Shown: piece after piece, positions 40,715 to 50,578 of the stretch
Numbering within the stretch: the first letter of the stretch is position 1
Layout of the letters: every line of letters begins with the position of its first letter
Assembly (NCBI RefSeq): GCF_030363035.1
Contig: NZ_JAUCMN010000001.1
Span: 434,001-498,000 of the forward strand
Length of the DNA: 64,000 bases
Source of the DNA: Curtobacterium caseinilyticum
GTDB taxonomy: Bacteria > Actinomycetota > Actinomycetes > Actinomycetales > Microbacteriaceae
Direction of reading: 5' to 3'
Notes under the pieces: generated by a model
Seen by the model: only the letters and a program-made list of their open reading frames with translations
The model's database searches: none
Told to the model about the DNA's origin: nothing
Position numbers and translations under genes: made by a program

Positions 40715-42715
40715 GTGGCCACCGCAGATCGACCCCGCCGACCGAAGATCGGACGCATCCCGATCACCCAGCTCGCGCCGACGACCCCGAACGGGTTCCC
40801 GGGCAAGGCGTTCGACGGCGAGGTGATCACGTTCGGCGCGACCGTCTTCCGCGAGGGCCACGGGGTCATCGGCGCCGACCTCGTCCTCGAACGCCCGGAC
40901 GGTGGCACCCGCACCGTCCCGATGCTCCTCGGTGCGCCGGGCACCGACCGCTACGAGGCGACCGTGCAGGTCGACCACGTCGGCGTCTGGACCTGGCACG
41001 TCGAGTCCTTCTCCGACGACTGGGCCACCTGGCTCCACGCCGCGCGCCTGAAGATCGCCGCCGGCGTCGACACCGAGGCGACCCTGCTCGACGGCGCCCT
41101 GCTCCTCGACCGCCTGGCGACGGAGACGGACTCGTCGGCGGCCGTCCGCGCTGCCGAGCAGCTGCGCGACACCGACCTCGAGCCGACCGAGCGCCTGGCC
41201 GCGGTCGACGACGCGCGGATCACGGGCGAGGTCGAGGACTCCCCGCTGACCTCGCTCCGGACGCACTCCCCCACGCAGCTGCTCGACGTCGAGCGCCAGC
41301 GCGCCGGTGTCGGTGCCTGGTACGAGTTCTTCCCCCGCAGCGAAGGGGCGAAGAAGAACCCCGACGGCTCGTGGCGGAGCGGCGACTTCCGCACCGCCGC
41401 ACGCCGCCTGCCGGCAGTCGCGCGCATGGGCTTCGACGTGGTCTACCTCCCGCCGATCCACCCGATCGGCACGACGGCCCGCAAGGGCCCGAACAACACC
41501 CTGACCCCCGGGCCGCACGACCCCGGCAGTCCATGGGCGATCGGCGCGCCGGAAGGCGGGCACGACGCCATCCACCCCGACCTCGGCACCGAGGACGACT
41601 TCCGCGACTTCGTCGAGACGGCGAAGAACACGGGGATGGAGGTCGCCCTCGACTTCGCCCTGCAGTGCTCGCCGGACCACCCGTGGGTCGAGCAGCACCC
41701 GGAGTGGTTCACGGTCCGCGCCGACGGGTCCATCGCGACGGCCGAGAACCCGCCCAAGCGGTACCAGGACATCTACCCGATCCAGTTCGACACCGACCCC
41801 GAGGGCATCGTCGCCGAGGTCCTGCGGGTGCTCCGGCACTGGATCTCCTTCGGGATCCGGATCTTCCGCGTCGACAACCCGCACACCAAGCCGCTGTGGT
41901 TCTGGGAGCGCGTCATCCGCGAGGTCCGCGACGAGCACCCGGACACGGTGTTCCTGGCCGAGGCGTTCACGCGTCCGGCGATGATGCGGGCCCTGGCCGA
42001 GGCCGGGTTCCAGCAGTCCTACACGTACTTCACGTGGCGGAACACGAAGGAGGAGATCGAGGACTACTTCTCCGAGCTCAGCCACGAGACGAGCGCGTAC
42101 CTGCGACCGAACCTCTTCGTCAACACACCCGACATCCTCACCGAGTACCTGCAGTTCGGCGGGCGTGCCGGCTACAAGGTACGCGCCGCACTCGCCGCCA
42201 CCGGCGCCCCGACCTGGGGCATGTACGCCGGGTACGAGCTCTTCGAGGACGTCGCCCGCCCGGGCTCGGAAGAGAACATCGACAACGAGAAGTACGAGTA
42301 CAAGCCGCGGGACTTCGCCCTGGCCGAGGCCGAGGGCGCGTCGCTCGCGCCCTACGTCACCATGCTCAACCGCTTCCGACAGGCGCACCCCGCGCTCCGT
42401 CAGTTGCGGAACCTGCACGTGCACACCGCCGAGGACCCGGCGATCGTCGTGTACTCGAAGCACCTCCCCGGCGCGTTCATCCGCTCGGGCCGTGCCGACA
42501 CCGTGATCGTCGTCGCGAACGTCGACCCGCACTCCGCCCGCGAGACCACCGTGCACCTGGACCTGGCCGCGCTCGGTCTGCCGACCGAGGGCCTGTTCGA
42601 CGTCCGCGACGTCGTCACCGGGCAGCGCTGGGTCTGGGGCGCGTCGAACTACGTCCGTCTGGACGCCTTCCAGGAGCCAGTGCACCTGCTCGTCGTGGAA
42701 GGACCGCACCGATGA
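40715..42715 (+). CDS. glgE: Alpha-1,4-glucan:maltose-1-phosphate maltosyltransferase
   Basis: A 666-residue GH13_3 enzyme that adds maltosyl units from maltose-1-phosphate to alpha-glucan. Domains: N-terminal beta domain (1-100), helical insert (about 105-190), barrel (from about 200). Marks: [30 protein letters not shown], nucleophile Asp in [14 protein letters not shown], acid/base Glu in [13 protein letters not shown], and [13 protein letters not shown]. TreS and maltokinase, which supply maltose-1-phosphate, are not in the window. It overlaps glgB as ATGA (42712-42715). Confidence 0.95.
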   Translation: MATADRPRRPKIGRIPITQLAPTTPNGFPGKAFDGEVITFGATVFREGHGVIGADLVLERPDGGTRTVPMLLGAPGTDRYEATVQVDHVGVWTWHVESFSDDWATWLHAARLKIAAGVDTEATLLDGALLLDRLATETDSSAAVRAAEQLRDTDLEPTERLAAVDDARITGEVEDSPLTSLRTHSPTQLLDVERQRAGVGAWYEFFPRSEGAKKNPDGSWRSGDFRTAARRLPAVARMGFDVVYLPPIHPIGTTARKGPNNTLTPGPHDPGSPWAIGAPEGGHDAIHPDLGTEDDFRDFVETAKNTGMEVALDFALQCSPDHPWVEQHPEWFTVRADGSIATAENPPKRYQDIYPIQFDTDPEGIVAEVLRVLRHWISFGIRIFRVDNPHTKPLWFWERVIREVRDEHPDTVFLAEAFTRPAMMRALAEAGFQQSYTYFTWRNTKEEIEDYFSELSHETSAYLRPNLFVNTPDILTEYLQFGGRAGYKVRAALAATGAPTWGMYAGYELFEDVARPGSEENIDNEKYEYKPRDFALAEAEGASLAPYVTMLNRFRQAHPALRQLRNLHVHTAEDPAIVVYSKHLPGAFIRSGRADTVIVVANVDPHSARETTVHLDLAALGLPTEGLFDVRDVVTGQRWVWGASNYVRLDAFQEPVHLLVVEGPHR

Positions 42716-45336
42716 CCGACCACGACCCGAAGGGGACCCCGCCGATGGGCTCCGACCGTCCCACCCCCGCCACGCCGTCCCGAGGCCAGGGACCGAGCGT
42801 CCCGCCCGTGCCGCCGCCCCCGCCGCCCGTGACCCGGGTGCGCCCGGGTGCAGTCCCCGCGACCGAGGACGCGGGGCCACGGTACGAGCCGCGCGTCTCC
42901 GCCCCCGGCGAGGACCTGCCCGGCGCGGCCCCCGCCGCCGCCGAGGCTCCCGACCGAGGCGTGGACGAGTCGGCGACCCTCGCCGGCGCAGCCCGTCCGG
43001 AGGCGACGGACGACTCCCCGACCGCCGGGGCTGCGTCCGACGGCGCCGACGCTCCGCTCACCGAGGGCTCGACCCCGGTGACCCCCACTGCCGCCGAGCT
43101 CGTCGCCGACGCCACGGCGGGCGGCGCAGCCACCCCGTCCAGCGGAGCGTCCTCGCCCGACGGCCCCCGGCCGGCTCCGGTCGAGGAGTGGCTCCGACAG
43201 CAGGTCGCCGAGGGCCGCTGGTCCCAGCCCCACGACGTGCTCGGCCCGCACCCCGTCGACGGCGGCACGAGCGTCCGGGTGGTCCGGCACCTGGCGTCGG
43301 CCGTCCGGATCGTCCGACCCGACGGTGACGACGTGGAGCTGACGCACGAGGGCGACGGCTTGTGGGCCGGTGCCACCGCGGGGCAGCTCGGTCGCTACCG
43401 GGTCGAGGCCGACTACGACCTCGACGACTCCACCGACGCGGACGACGCGACCTGGACCACCGACGACGCCTACCGTTTCCCGCCGACCATCGGCGAGCTC
43501 GACCTGCACCTGTTCGGCGAGGGCCGCGACGAGCAGCTGTGGCAGCACCTCGGCGCACACGTCCGCACCGTCGACGGCGTCGACGGCGTGGCCTTCACCG
43601 TGTGGGCGCCGCGCGCGACCGCCGTCCGCGTGATCGGCGACTTCGAGGGCTGGGAGGGCCGCACCACCGCGATGCGCCGCCTGAACGACCTCGGCGTGTG
43701 GGAGCTGTTCTGGCCCGGCGCCCTCGTCGGCCAGCGCTACAAGTTCCAGATCCTCACCGACTCCGGCTGGGTCGAGCGGGCCGACCCGTTCGCACGTCGC
43801 ACCGAGGTCCCGCCGCTGACGGCCTCGGTGATCACCGCGTCCGACCACACCTGGTCGGACGGCGACACCGCCTGGATGGAGCGTCGCGCACGGACCACCA
43901 CGCACGACGCGCCGATGAGCGTCTACGAGGTGCACCTCGGCTCCTGGCGTCCGGGGTTGTCCTACCGCGAGGTCGCCGACCAGCTCATCGGCCACGTGCA
44001 GCACCTCGGCTTCACGCACATCGAGTTCCTGCCGCTCGCCGAGCACCCGTTCGGCGGGTCGTGGGGCTACCAGGTGACGGGCTACTACGCCCCGACCGCG
44101 CGCTTCGGCACGCCGGACGACCTGCGCTACCTGATCGACCGGCTGCACTCCGCGGGCATCGGCGTCATCATGGACTGGGTGCCCGGCCACTTCCCCAAGG
44201 ACGAGTGGGCGCTCGCGAAGTTCGACGGCTACGCCCTGTTCGAGCACCCCGACCCGCGCCGCGGTGAGCAGCTCGACTGGGGCACGTACGTGTTCGACTT
44301 CGGGCACCCGCAGGTGCGCAACTTCCTGGTCGCCAACGCACTGTACTGGCTCGAGGAGTTCCACATCGACGGCCTCCGCGTCGACGCCGTGGCCTCGATG
44401 CTGTACCTCGACTACTCGCGGACCGAGTGGCTGCCCAACATCCACGGCGGCCGCGAGAACCTCGAGGCGATCTCCTTCCTGCAGGAGACCAACGCCACGG
44501 CGTACAAGCGCTACCCCGGCATCGTGATGATCGCCGAGGAGAGCACCTCGTGGCCGGGCGTGACCCAGCCGACGAGCGCCGGTGGCCTCGGCTTCGGTCA
44601 GAAGTGGAACATGGGCTGGATGCACGACTCGCTCCAGTACGTCGAGCGCGACCCCGCGTACCGGTCCTACCACCACGACGAGATCACGTTCTCGCTCGTG
44701 TACGCGTTCAGCGAGCAGTTCACCCTGCCGATCAGCCACGACGAGGTCGTGCACGGCAAGGGATCGCTGCACGGCAAGATGCCGGGCGACGAGTGGCAGA
44801 AGCTCGCCAACGTGCGCGCGTACCTGGCGTTCATGTGGGCACACCCCGGCAAGCAGCTGCTGTTCATGGGCCAGGAGTACGCCCAGCCGTCCGAGTGGTC
44901 CGAGGCCCGCGGGCTCGACTGGTGGCTGCTCGACGATCCCGGACACCTCGGTGTGCAGGACCTCGTTGCGTCGCTCAACCGCGTGTACCGCCAGACGCCG
45001 GCGCTGTGGAAGCACGACTCGTCTCCCGAGGGCTTCGAGTGGATCGAGGGCGGCGACGCTCCGCACTCGACGCTCGGGTTCCTCCGCAAGGACGGCGACG
45101 AGCGGCTCGCGGTGTTCGTGAACTTCTCCGGCGTTCCGGTCGAGCGACGCTTCGGCCTGCCGACCGCGGGCACCTGGGAAGAGGTCCTCAACACCGACGC
45201 CGCCGAGTACGGCGGCTCCGGTGTCGGCAACTACGGTGCGGTCACCGCGGACGAGACCCCGTGGGCCGGGCGACCAGCGTCGGCGCACGTGGTGGTGCCG
45301 CCGCTCGGCGCGGTCTGGTTGCGCCTGGTCGACTGA
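42712..45336 (+). CDS. glgB: 1,4-alpha-glucan branching enzyme
   Basis: An 874-residue GH13_9 enzyme that introduces alpha-1,6 branches into the linear chains made by GlgE. The first ~155 residues are a Pro/Ala/Glu/Asp-rich, probably disordered extension absent from most GlgB proteins. After it come two CBM48-type domains and the barrel: [12 protein letters not shown], nucleophile [21 protein letters not shown], acid/base [13 protein letters not shown], and [13 protein letters not shown]. The ATG overlaps the glgE stop; a Met at residue 15 is an alternative. A 48-bp palindrome follows the stop. Confidence 0.95.
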   Translation: MTDHDPKGTPPMGSDRPTPATPSRGQGPSVPPVPPPPPPVTRVRPGAVPATEDAGPRYEPRVSAPGEDLPGAAPAAAEAPDRGVDESATLAGAARPEATDDSPTAGAASDGADAPLTEGSTPVTPTAAELVADATAGGAATPSSGASSPDGPRPAPVEEWLRQQVAEGRWSQPHDVLGPHPVDGGTSVRVVRHLASAVRIVRPDGDDVELTHEGDGLWAGATAGQLGRYRVEADYDLDDSTDADDATWTTDDAYRFPPTIGELDLHLFGEGRDEQLWQHLGAHVRTVDGVDGVAFTVWAPRATAVRVIGDFEGWEGRTTAMRRLNDLGVWELFWPGALVGQRYKFQILTDSGWVERADPFARRTEVPPLTASVITASDHTWSDGDTAWMERRARTTTHDAPMSVYEVHLGSWRPGLSYREVADQLIGHVQHLGFTHIEFLPLAEHPFGGSWGYQVTGYYAPTARFGTPDDLRYLIDRLHSAGIGVIMDWVPGHFPKDEWALAKFDGYALFEHPDPRRGEQLDWGTYVFDFGHPQVRNFLVANALYWLEEFHIDGLRVDAVASMLYLDYSRTEWLPNIHGGRENLEAISFLQETNATAYKRYPGIVMIAEESTSWPGVTQPTSAGGLGFGQKWNMGWMHDSLQYVERDPAYRSYHHDEITFSLVYAFSEQFTLPISHDEVVHGKGSLHGKMPGDEWQKLANVRAYLAFMWAHPGKQLLFMGQEYAQPSEWSEARGLDWWLLDDPGHLGVQDLVASLNRVYRQTPALWKHDSSPEGFEWIEGGDAPHSTLGFLRKDGDERLAVFVNFSGVPVERRFGLPTAGTWEEVLNTDAAEYGGSGVGNYGAVTADETPWAGRPASAHVVVPPLGAVWLRLVD

Positions 45337-45363
45337 GCCGGCCGCGCGCCGGTCGTCACCCCT

Positions 45364-45411
45364 GACGGACGGGAGGCCCGGTGCCAGCTGGCTCCGGGCC
45401 TCCCGTCCGTC
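45364..45411. repeat. 48-bp dispersed palindrome, terminator-like
   Basis: Arms of 24 bases, one mismatch, centred on CAGCTG and starting GACGGACGGGAGGC. It begins 28 bases after the glgB stop. Confidence 0.8.
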
Positions 45412-45558
45412 TCGTGGTCCGGCTGGGACCCCGTCCGTGGTCCGGCTGCCCCGTTCGCGGAGCGTCTGCGTCGCACCCGTGGTCCGTCCGCCCGGCGGGC
45501 GGGCCGCAGCCGGGCGGCCCGCACGACCGCGGGACGGCGACGTCGGCGCGGAACACAC
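45412..45558. other. Non-coding stretch
   Basis: No gene supported; GC-rich sequence with repeated GTGGTCCG words between two palindromes. Confidence 0.4.
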
Positions 45559-45610
45559 CCCCGCCGACGCGAGAGGCCCCCGGATCCGGGGGCCTCTCTC
45601 GTCGGCGGGG
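45559..45610. terminator. 52-bp near-perfect palindrome, bidirectional terminator
   Basis: Arms 45559-45584 and 45585-45610 pair at 25 of 26 positions and meet at GGATCC. It is about 90 bases beyond the stop of the converging thioredoxin/TPR gene. Confidence 0.8.
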
Positions 45611-45612
45611 CT

Positions 45613-45669
45613 GTCTCGACGACACAGCACCGCCTCGACGAAACAGCACCGTCTCGACGACACGGGGCC
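45613..45669. repeat. 19-bp tandem repeat, three units
   Basis: Units 45613-45631, 45632-45650 and 45651-45669 share CTCGACGAcACagcacc; the third is diverged at its end. They follow the palindrome directly. Confidence 0.7.
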
Positions 45670-45701
45670 GCGCCCCGCGTCGGCCGACCGGCCGACGGAC
45701 G

Positions 45702-46721
45702 TCAGTACAGCGCGCTGGCCAGCTTCCGCCGGGCGGCGACGACGCGCGGGTCGTCGACCCCGACGAGCTCGAAGTACTCGACGAGCCGGACGCGCAGTGC
45801 CTCGCGGTCGGCGCCGAACACCGTCGGGACGAGGTCGAGCAGGCGCCCGAAGGCGTCCTCGACGTGTCCGCCGCTGACGTCCAGGTCGGCGACGGCCAAC
45901 TGGGCCTCGACGTCCTGCGGCCCGGCGGCGGCAGCGCTCCGGATCTCGTCGGCCGTGCGCCCGCTCAACCGGTCGAGCAGCGACACCTGTGCGAGTCCGG
46001 CGACGGCCATCTGGTCGTGCGGGTCCTGCGCGATCGCCGTCTTGTACTCCTGCACCGCCGCGGCGTAGTCGCCGCGCTCGATCGCGTCGTACGCGGCCTG
46101 GTGGTGCGGCGGCAGCGGCTCGGGCTCGGGCTCGCCCTCGGGCTCGGCGGGTGCTGCGCCGTCGACCGTCACCCGGCCGACGACCCCGTTCTGCTCCGCG
46201 GCCGCGACGACCTGCTCGAACACGTCACGGACCTGGGCCTCGGGGAGCGCACCGACGAACAGACCGAGCGGGCGACCGCCGATCACGGCGGCCACGGTCG
46301 GGATCGACTGCGCCTGGAACGCCTGCACGAGCTGCGGGTTGGTGTCCGCGTCCACCTTGGCGAGCACCACACGGCCGTCGTACTCGGCGGTGAGCCGCTC
46401 GAGCACCGGCGACAACTGCTTGCAGGGCCCGCACCACTCAGCCCAGATGTCGACGATGACCGGCACGACCGAGGACAGCTGCAGGACGTCCTGGAACGTC
46501 TGGTCGGTGACGTCGAGGACGAGCGACGGCAGGGTCACGTCGCCGGCGGCCGGCACGGCGTCGCCGGTGGCCGGGCCGCCAGCGACACTGCCAGCGCCGG
46601 CGGCAGGAGTGTCACGGGGAGCACCGGCTCCGGGCTGGGTCGACCGCTGCGCGCGGTCGACGAGGGACGACAGGTCGACGGCTCCGCGGAGACCGGACGG
46701 GGTCGGGGGGACGTTGGTCAT
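45702..46721 (-). CDS. Thioredoxin-domain/TPR protein, YbbN (CnoX)-like
   Basis: A 339-residue protein: disordered Pro/Ala N-terminus (1-65), thioredoxin domain (about 66-175) with an intact WCGPC and cis-Pro in SIPTVAAV, then a TPR-like helical part (about 205-339). This is the plan of YbbN/CnoX, a holdase that protects proteins from oxidation and works with chaperones; the E. coli protein lacks the CxxC, whereas this one keeps both cysteines and may be redox-active. The ATG overlaps the stop of the upstream unknown gene as ATGA. Confidence 0.88.
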   Translation of the reverse strand: MTNVPPTPSGLRGAVDLSSLVDRAQRSTQPGAGAPRDTPAAGAGSVAGGPATGDAVPAAGDVTLPSLVLDVTDQTFQDVLQLSSVVPVIVDIWAEWCGPCKQLSPVLERLTAEYDGRVVLAKVDADTNPQLVQAFQAQSIPTVAAVIGGRPLGLFVGALPEAQVRDVFEQVVAAAEQNGVVGRVTVDGAAPAEPEGEPEPEPLPPHHQAAYDAIERGDYAAAVQEYKTAIAQDPHDQMAVAGLAQVSLLDRLSGRTADEIRSAAAAGPQDVEAQLAVADLDVSGGHVEDAFGRLLDLVPTVFGADREALRVRLVEYFELVGVDDPRVVAARRKLASALY

Positions 46722-48457
46722 TGCACCTCACTCGCTGCGGTCAGGCCCTGCGTGAACCCGAGCAGGACCACCTTCTCATCACTGCCGACCGGCGGGACGG
46801 AGAACAGCAGCTGCACGCTGTACGTGGCGCTGATGCCCTTCGTGCTCGAGTCGACGCCCGAGAGCGCCTTGACGGCACCCTCGGTGTTGACCTCGGCTCC
46901 GGCCGCGGTCGGCGTGACCTTCTCGATCTCGTCGAGGTCCGCGGACACGAGTGCCCCGGCCCCGTCGGTGGCGATGGCGATCGCGCTGTCCTCGGGCACC
47001 TCCGACGAGTACTCGATCTTCGCGGTGTCCGGCAGCGATTCGGCCTTCTTGTCCTTGTACGCCTTGCCGATCGTCGACCGGAGCCCGTCGCCGTCGGTGT
47101 CGAAGAGCGACGCCGAGGTGCTGGCGGTGTCCTTCGCGAGGACGTCACCGTAGGCCGCGGCGATGTCGTCCGGGGCGATGCGGAGGAGCTTCGTGTCACC
47201 GGCGAGCCGCGCGGCACCGAGCGACGTCGGCGCGAGGCTGGGGATCTCCGCCGCGGCCTCGAGGGACACGTCGTACGCGACCTTGTAGTCGTCACGAGCG
47301 CTGTCCTGGACGAGGGTCAGGGCCTGCGGCGCGGTCTTCGCGGAGCAGTCCTCTGCCACCACCGTGAACACGGTGCGGGGCCAGCTGTCCGTCTGCTGCG
47401 GCAGCGCGACGCAGACCTGCTGCGCGGAGATCGCCGGCGGTGCGTCGACCTCGGCGTCCTTGCCCCGGATCGTGTAGTTGGCCTTGCGCAGCTCGAAGGC
47501 CGCGCCGGTGAAGCGCGTACCGATGAGCCGCGTGTCGCGGGTCTCGTCCGCCTGCTCCGCCACCGCGGCGATCCGCTCGACGATCCGCTTGATCTGCTGC
47601 TTCGTGGCAGCGGTGGGCTGGGAGGCGTCGGCGGCGCCGGTGGCGGACGCGGTGGGGGTCGGTGTCGCTGCCGTGTCCCCACCCTGGGGCCAGTAGTCGG
47701 ACGAGCAACCGGCGAGCCCGAGCGCGCCGACGAGCACGATCGGCACGGCCACGAGCGACCGGCGCCCACGACGACCGCGTACCGGGACCTGTGCGCCGGC
47801 GGCGGCGGCACGGCGCGAGGCTCGCACGCGCGGCGGCCGGGAGCCCCCGCTGCGGCGACGCGGACCGCGACCACGCCGCTGGTGGAGGAACGCCCAGACG
47901 AGCAGCGCGACGCCGCCGACCAGGAACAGGCCGCCCACCACCAGGAGCGGGCCGACCGAGGGGGTCGCGGTGTCGCGGGGCCAGGTCACGGAGACGTCCG
48001 TCGGCGCGGCGGCGGTGCCGTCGGAGAGGACGACGACCGAGACGTCGGCGGGGAGCCGGACGGTGAACTGTCCGGCACCGTCCCACTCCTGGTACCAGAG
48101 GTCGCTGCCCGCGGGGTCCGGGACGGAGGCCTCGGAACCGGTCGTCCGTCCGACGAGCCGGTCCTGCTCGGCGTCGAAGCGCAGCGTGGTGTGCTTCGCG
48201 TCGCCGATCCACGCCTGGACGTCCCCGGTCTTGCCGTAGGCCGCGAAGACCTTGCCCGAGCCGGACACGTTGATGCGCTGGTAGCCGGGGTTCGCGTTGA
48301 GCGTGGACCCCGGGATGACGGTCACGGGGACAGAGGCCGTGCTCGACGACTGCGCCACCAGCGACGACGGTGGCGCGAACACGGTCCGTTGCCCGACCGC
48401 GAGCCCGACGAGCAGCAGACCGATGACGAAACTGACGATCGCCAGGACGAATCGCAC
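46718..48457 (-). CDS. Unknown two-part membrane protein with internal lipobox-like segment
   Basis: A 579-residue protein not recognised. It has a transmembrane helix at about 3-22, an extracellular beta-rich domain (about 40-165), a second helix at about 172-195, and a basic cytoplasmic stretch (RRGRGPRRRSGGSRPPR). Then comes what looks exactly like a lipoprotein signal peptide in mid-protein: RGRRGRRSLVAVP, a hydrophobic core and LAGCSS near residue 255. A Ser/Thr/Pro linker and a 300-residue extracellular domain follow. No stop, frameshift or ribosome site separates the halves. GGGAGA lies 7 nt before GTG 48457. It is coupled to the YbbN-like gene. Confidence 0.75.
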   Translation of the reverse strand: MRFVLAIVSFVIGLLLVGLAVGQRTVFAPPSSLVAQSSSTASVPVTVIPGSTLNANPGYQRINVSGSGKVFAAYGKTGDVQAWIGDAKHTTLRFDAEQDRLVGRTTGSEASVPDPAGSDLWYQEWDGAGQFTVRLPADVSVVVLSDGTAAAPTDVSVTWPRDTATPSVGPLLVVGGLFLVGGVALLVWAFLHQRRGRGPRRRSGGSRPPRVRASRRAAAAGAQVPVRGRRGRRSLVAVPIVLVGALGLAGCSSDYWPQGGDTAATPTPTASATGAADASQPTAATKQQIKRIVERIAAVAEQADETRDTRLIGTRFTGAAFELRKANYTIRGKDAEVDAPPAISAQQVCVALPQQTDSWPRTVFTVVAEDCSAKTAPQALTLVQDSARDDYKVAYDVSLEAAAEIPSLAPTSLGAARLAGDTKLLRIAPDDIAAAYGDVLAKDTASTSASLFDTDGDGLRSTIGKAYKDKKAESLPDTAKIEYSSEVPEDSAIAIATDGAGALVSADLDEIEKVTPTAAGAEVNTEGAVKALSGVDSSTKGISATYSVQLLFSVPPVGSDEKVVLLGFTQGLTAASEVQ

Positions 48458-48588
48458 GGATCTTCTCCCTACCGCGCCGGGGGTGGGGGGATCGGCGCGC
48501 GAATCAGCACTCCAGGGTAGCGACGGTCCCTGGAAGTCGCATCCCCCACCGCTGTCCACGGGCACAGTCCCGCCAGGAGGGCCGCCAC

Positions 48589-48594
48589 TAGACT
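48589..48594 (+). promoter_or_regulatory. -10 box TAGACT for the coiled-coil gene
   Basis: TAGACT is 48 nt before GTG 48643, leaving a leader of about 40 nt with CAGGAG 7 nt before the start. Confidence 0.45.
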
Positions 48595-48642
48595 CGTCCG
48601 CGGGCCAAGGGCTGGCCCTCCGCCGACCCCCAGGAGCAACAC

Positions 48643-50475
48643 GTGGCGAACGACGAGGCCGAGTTCGGGACCGAGCTGCGCGGGTACCGCCGCGACGACG
48701 TGGACCGCTCGCTCAACGAGCTGCGCCGCGAGCTCATCAAGGCGAACACCGACCGCGCCGAGGCCGCCAAGGAGATCCGTCTGCTGCAGGCCCGCGTCGC
48801 CGACCTGCAGAGCGAGCTCGACGAGGCCGGCACCCCGACGTACAGCGGACTCGGCACCCGGCTCGAGTCCACCCTGCGCGTCGCCGAGGAACAGTCCACC
48901 CGGCTCATCAGCCAGGCCGACATCGACGCGCAGCGACTCCGGGCCTCGAGCCGCAACGAGGCCGAGCGACTGCTGCGCGAGGCCCGGCAGGAGGCTTCGG
49001 AGACCCTCGAGGACGCCCGGTCCCGCGCCACCGACGAGCTCACCCGCGCCCGCGCGGAGTCCGCCGACACGATCGAACGTGCCCGCGCCGAGGCCGGCCT
49101 GCTCACGCAGGACGCCCGCAACGAGGCCGCGGCCGTCCGCGGCGCCGCGGTGACCGAGGCGGCCGAGGTCCGGTCCGTCGCGATCCGCGAGACGAACGCA
49201 CTCCGTGCCCGCGTCGAGCGCGAGGTCGCCGAACTCCGCGAGGACGCCCAGCGCGCCGCGGAGGACGCCCGCACGAGCGCCGCCGACCTCGACCGCGAGA
49301 CCGAGCACCGCCGCAGCGTCTTCGAGGCCGACCACGCCCGCCGCACCGAGGACCTCGACCGCGAGGAGACCACCCGGCGCGCCGCGCTCGACCGCGAGAT
49401 CGCCGAGGGACGCGCTGCCTGGCAGCGCGAGCGTGACGAGCAGCAGCAGGAGCACGCGCTCGCCCTGGAGACCGGCCGTGCCGAGCTCGAGTCCGAAGTC
49501 GCGCGCCGTCGGGCCGAACTCGACGCCGAGGTCGCCGACCGCCGCCGTGAGCTCGACGAGGAGCTCGCCGCCGCACGCGCGGCGTGGGAGCGCGAGGCCG
49601 CCGCTGCCCGCACCGCCCTCGACCAGGAGCTGCAGGCCGCACGGGCCCAGCTGCGCGTCGACGAGGAGCAGACCCGCGCCGAGAACGAGCGGCTCGTGCG
49701 GGAGACCGCCGAGCGCACGGCGCGTGAGCTCGAGGAGCACCGTGCCCGGATCGAACGCGAGCGCGCCGAGGCGGACGACGCCGCCGAGCGCGCTGCCCGC
49801 GAGCACGCCGAGGAGCTCGCGGCCCGTCGGGAGCGCGAGCACGCCGAGGTCGACACGGAGATCGCCGACCGCCGCGCCGCCGAGCTCACGGCCCTCGAGA
49901 CCGAGCGGACCGCCCTCCGTCAGGAGATCGACACGATGCGCGCCGACCTGGAGCGCGAACGCGACGCGGTCCGCGCCGAGGTCGCCCGTGAGCGCGAGGC
50001 GGCACGCGCGGCCCTGGAGTCCGAGCTCGCCGCCCGCCGCGACGACGCCGAGCAGGAGTACCTGCAGAAGCACCACGAGACGGTGACCGAGACGCAGAAG
50101 TACCTGGACGAGGCCAACCTGCAGCTGGCCGAGGCCACGCGGCGCGCGACCGAGGCGCGGGAGCGCGCCGAGCGGCTCCAGCAGGAGGCCGACGACCTCG
50201 AGCGCTCCAGCACCGCCCAGGCCCAGGAACGAGCACGCTCGATCGTCGCCGACGCCCAGGAGCGGGTGCACCGGATGATCGCCGAGGCCGAGGAGCGCAG
50301 CGCCGCCGCCGTCGCCGAGTCCGAGGACCGGCTCGCCGCCATCCGGAACGAGCGCGATGCCGTGGCGGGCTACCTCGAGAACCTGCGGGGCGTGCTCACG
50401 CACGCGACCGGCCTGCTGGACGCCCCCGCCGACGCCGCGCAGCGCGGCGACGACGAGGACGACGCCGCGCGCTGA
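48643..50475 (+). CDS. DivIVA-like long coiled-coil protein
   Basis: A 610-residue protein. The N-terminus EFGTELRGYRRDDVDRSLNELRRELI resembles the membrane-binding DivIVA/GpsB head. From about residue 60 to 590 it is one continuous Ala/Glu/Arg-rich coiled coil with heptad spacing, and an acidic end (RGDDEDDAA). Such proteins (DivIVA/Wag31, Scy, FilP-like) organise polar growth and division in actinobacteria. It carries almost no hydrophobic stretch and works from the cytoplasmic face of the membrane. The extreme Arg/Glu/Ala content makes long open frames on the other strand, which are not genes. Confidence 0.8.
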   Translation: MANDEAEFGTELRGYRRDDVDRSLNELRRELIKANTDRAEAAKEIRLLQARVADLQSELDEAGTPTYSGLGTRLESTLRVAEEQSTRLISQADIDAQRLRASSRNEAERLLREARQEASETLEDARSRATDELTRARAESADTIERARAEAGLLTQDARNEAAAVRGAAVTEAAEVRSVAIRETNALRARVEREVAELREDAQRAAEDARTSAADLDRETEHRRSVFEADHARRTEDLDREETTRRAALDREIAEGRAAWQRERDEQQQEHALALETGRAELESEVARRRAELDAEVADRRRELDEELAAARAAWEREAAAARTALDQELQAARAQLRVDEEQTRAENERLVRETAERTARELEEHRARIERERAEADDAAERAAREHAEELAARREREHAEVDTEIADRRAAELTALETERTALRQEIDTMRADLERERDAVRAEVAREREAARAALESELAARRDDAEQEYLQKHHETVTETQKYLDEANLQLAEATRRATEARERAERLQQEADDLERSSTAQAQERARSIVADAQERVHRMIAEAEERSAAAVAESEDRLAAIRNERDAVAGYLENLRGVLTHATGLLDAPADAAQRGDDEDDAAR

Positions 50476-50502
50476 CGACCGGACCACCGGGTCACGGGAG
50501 CC

Positions 50503-50534
50503 GGCCTGGAGGCGCGACCAGCGCCTTCCAGGCC
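50503..50534. terminator. Hairpin between converging genes
   Basis: GGCCTGGAGGCGC (50503-50515) pairs with GCGCCTTCCAGGCC (50521-50534) with a single bulge. Confidence 0.6.
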
Positions 50535-50578
50535 GACCCGCGTCGCGAGCGGGCCGGGGTGGGCCGTCGGGTGTCCTG

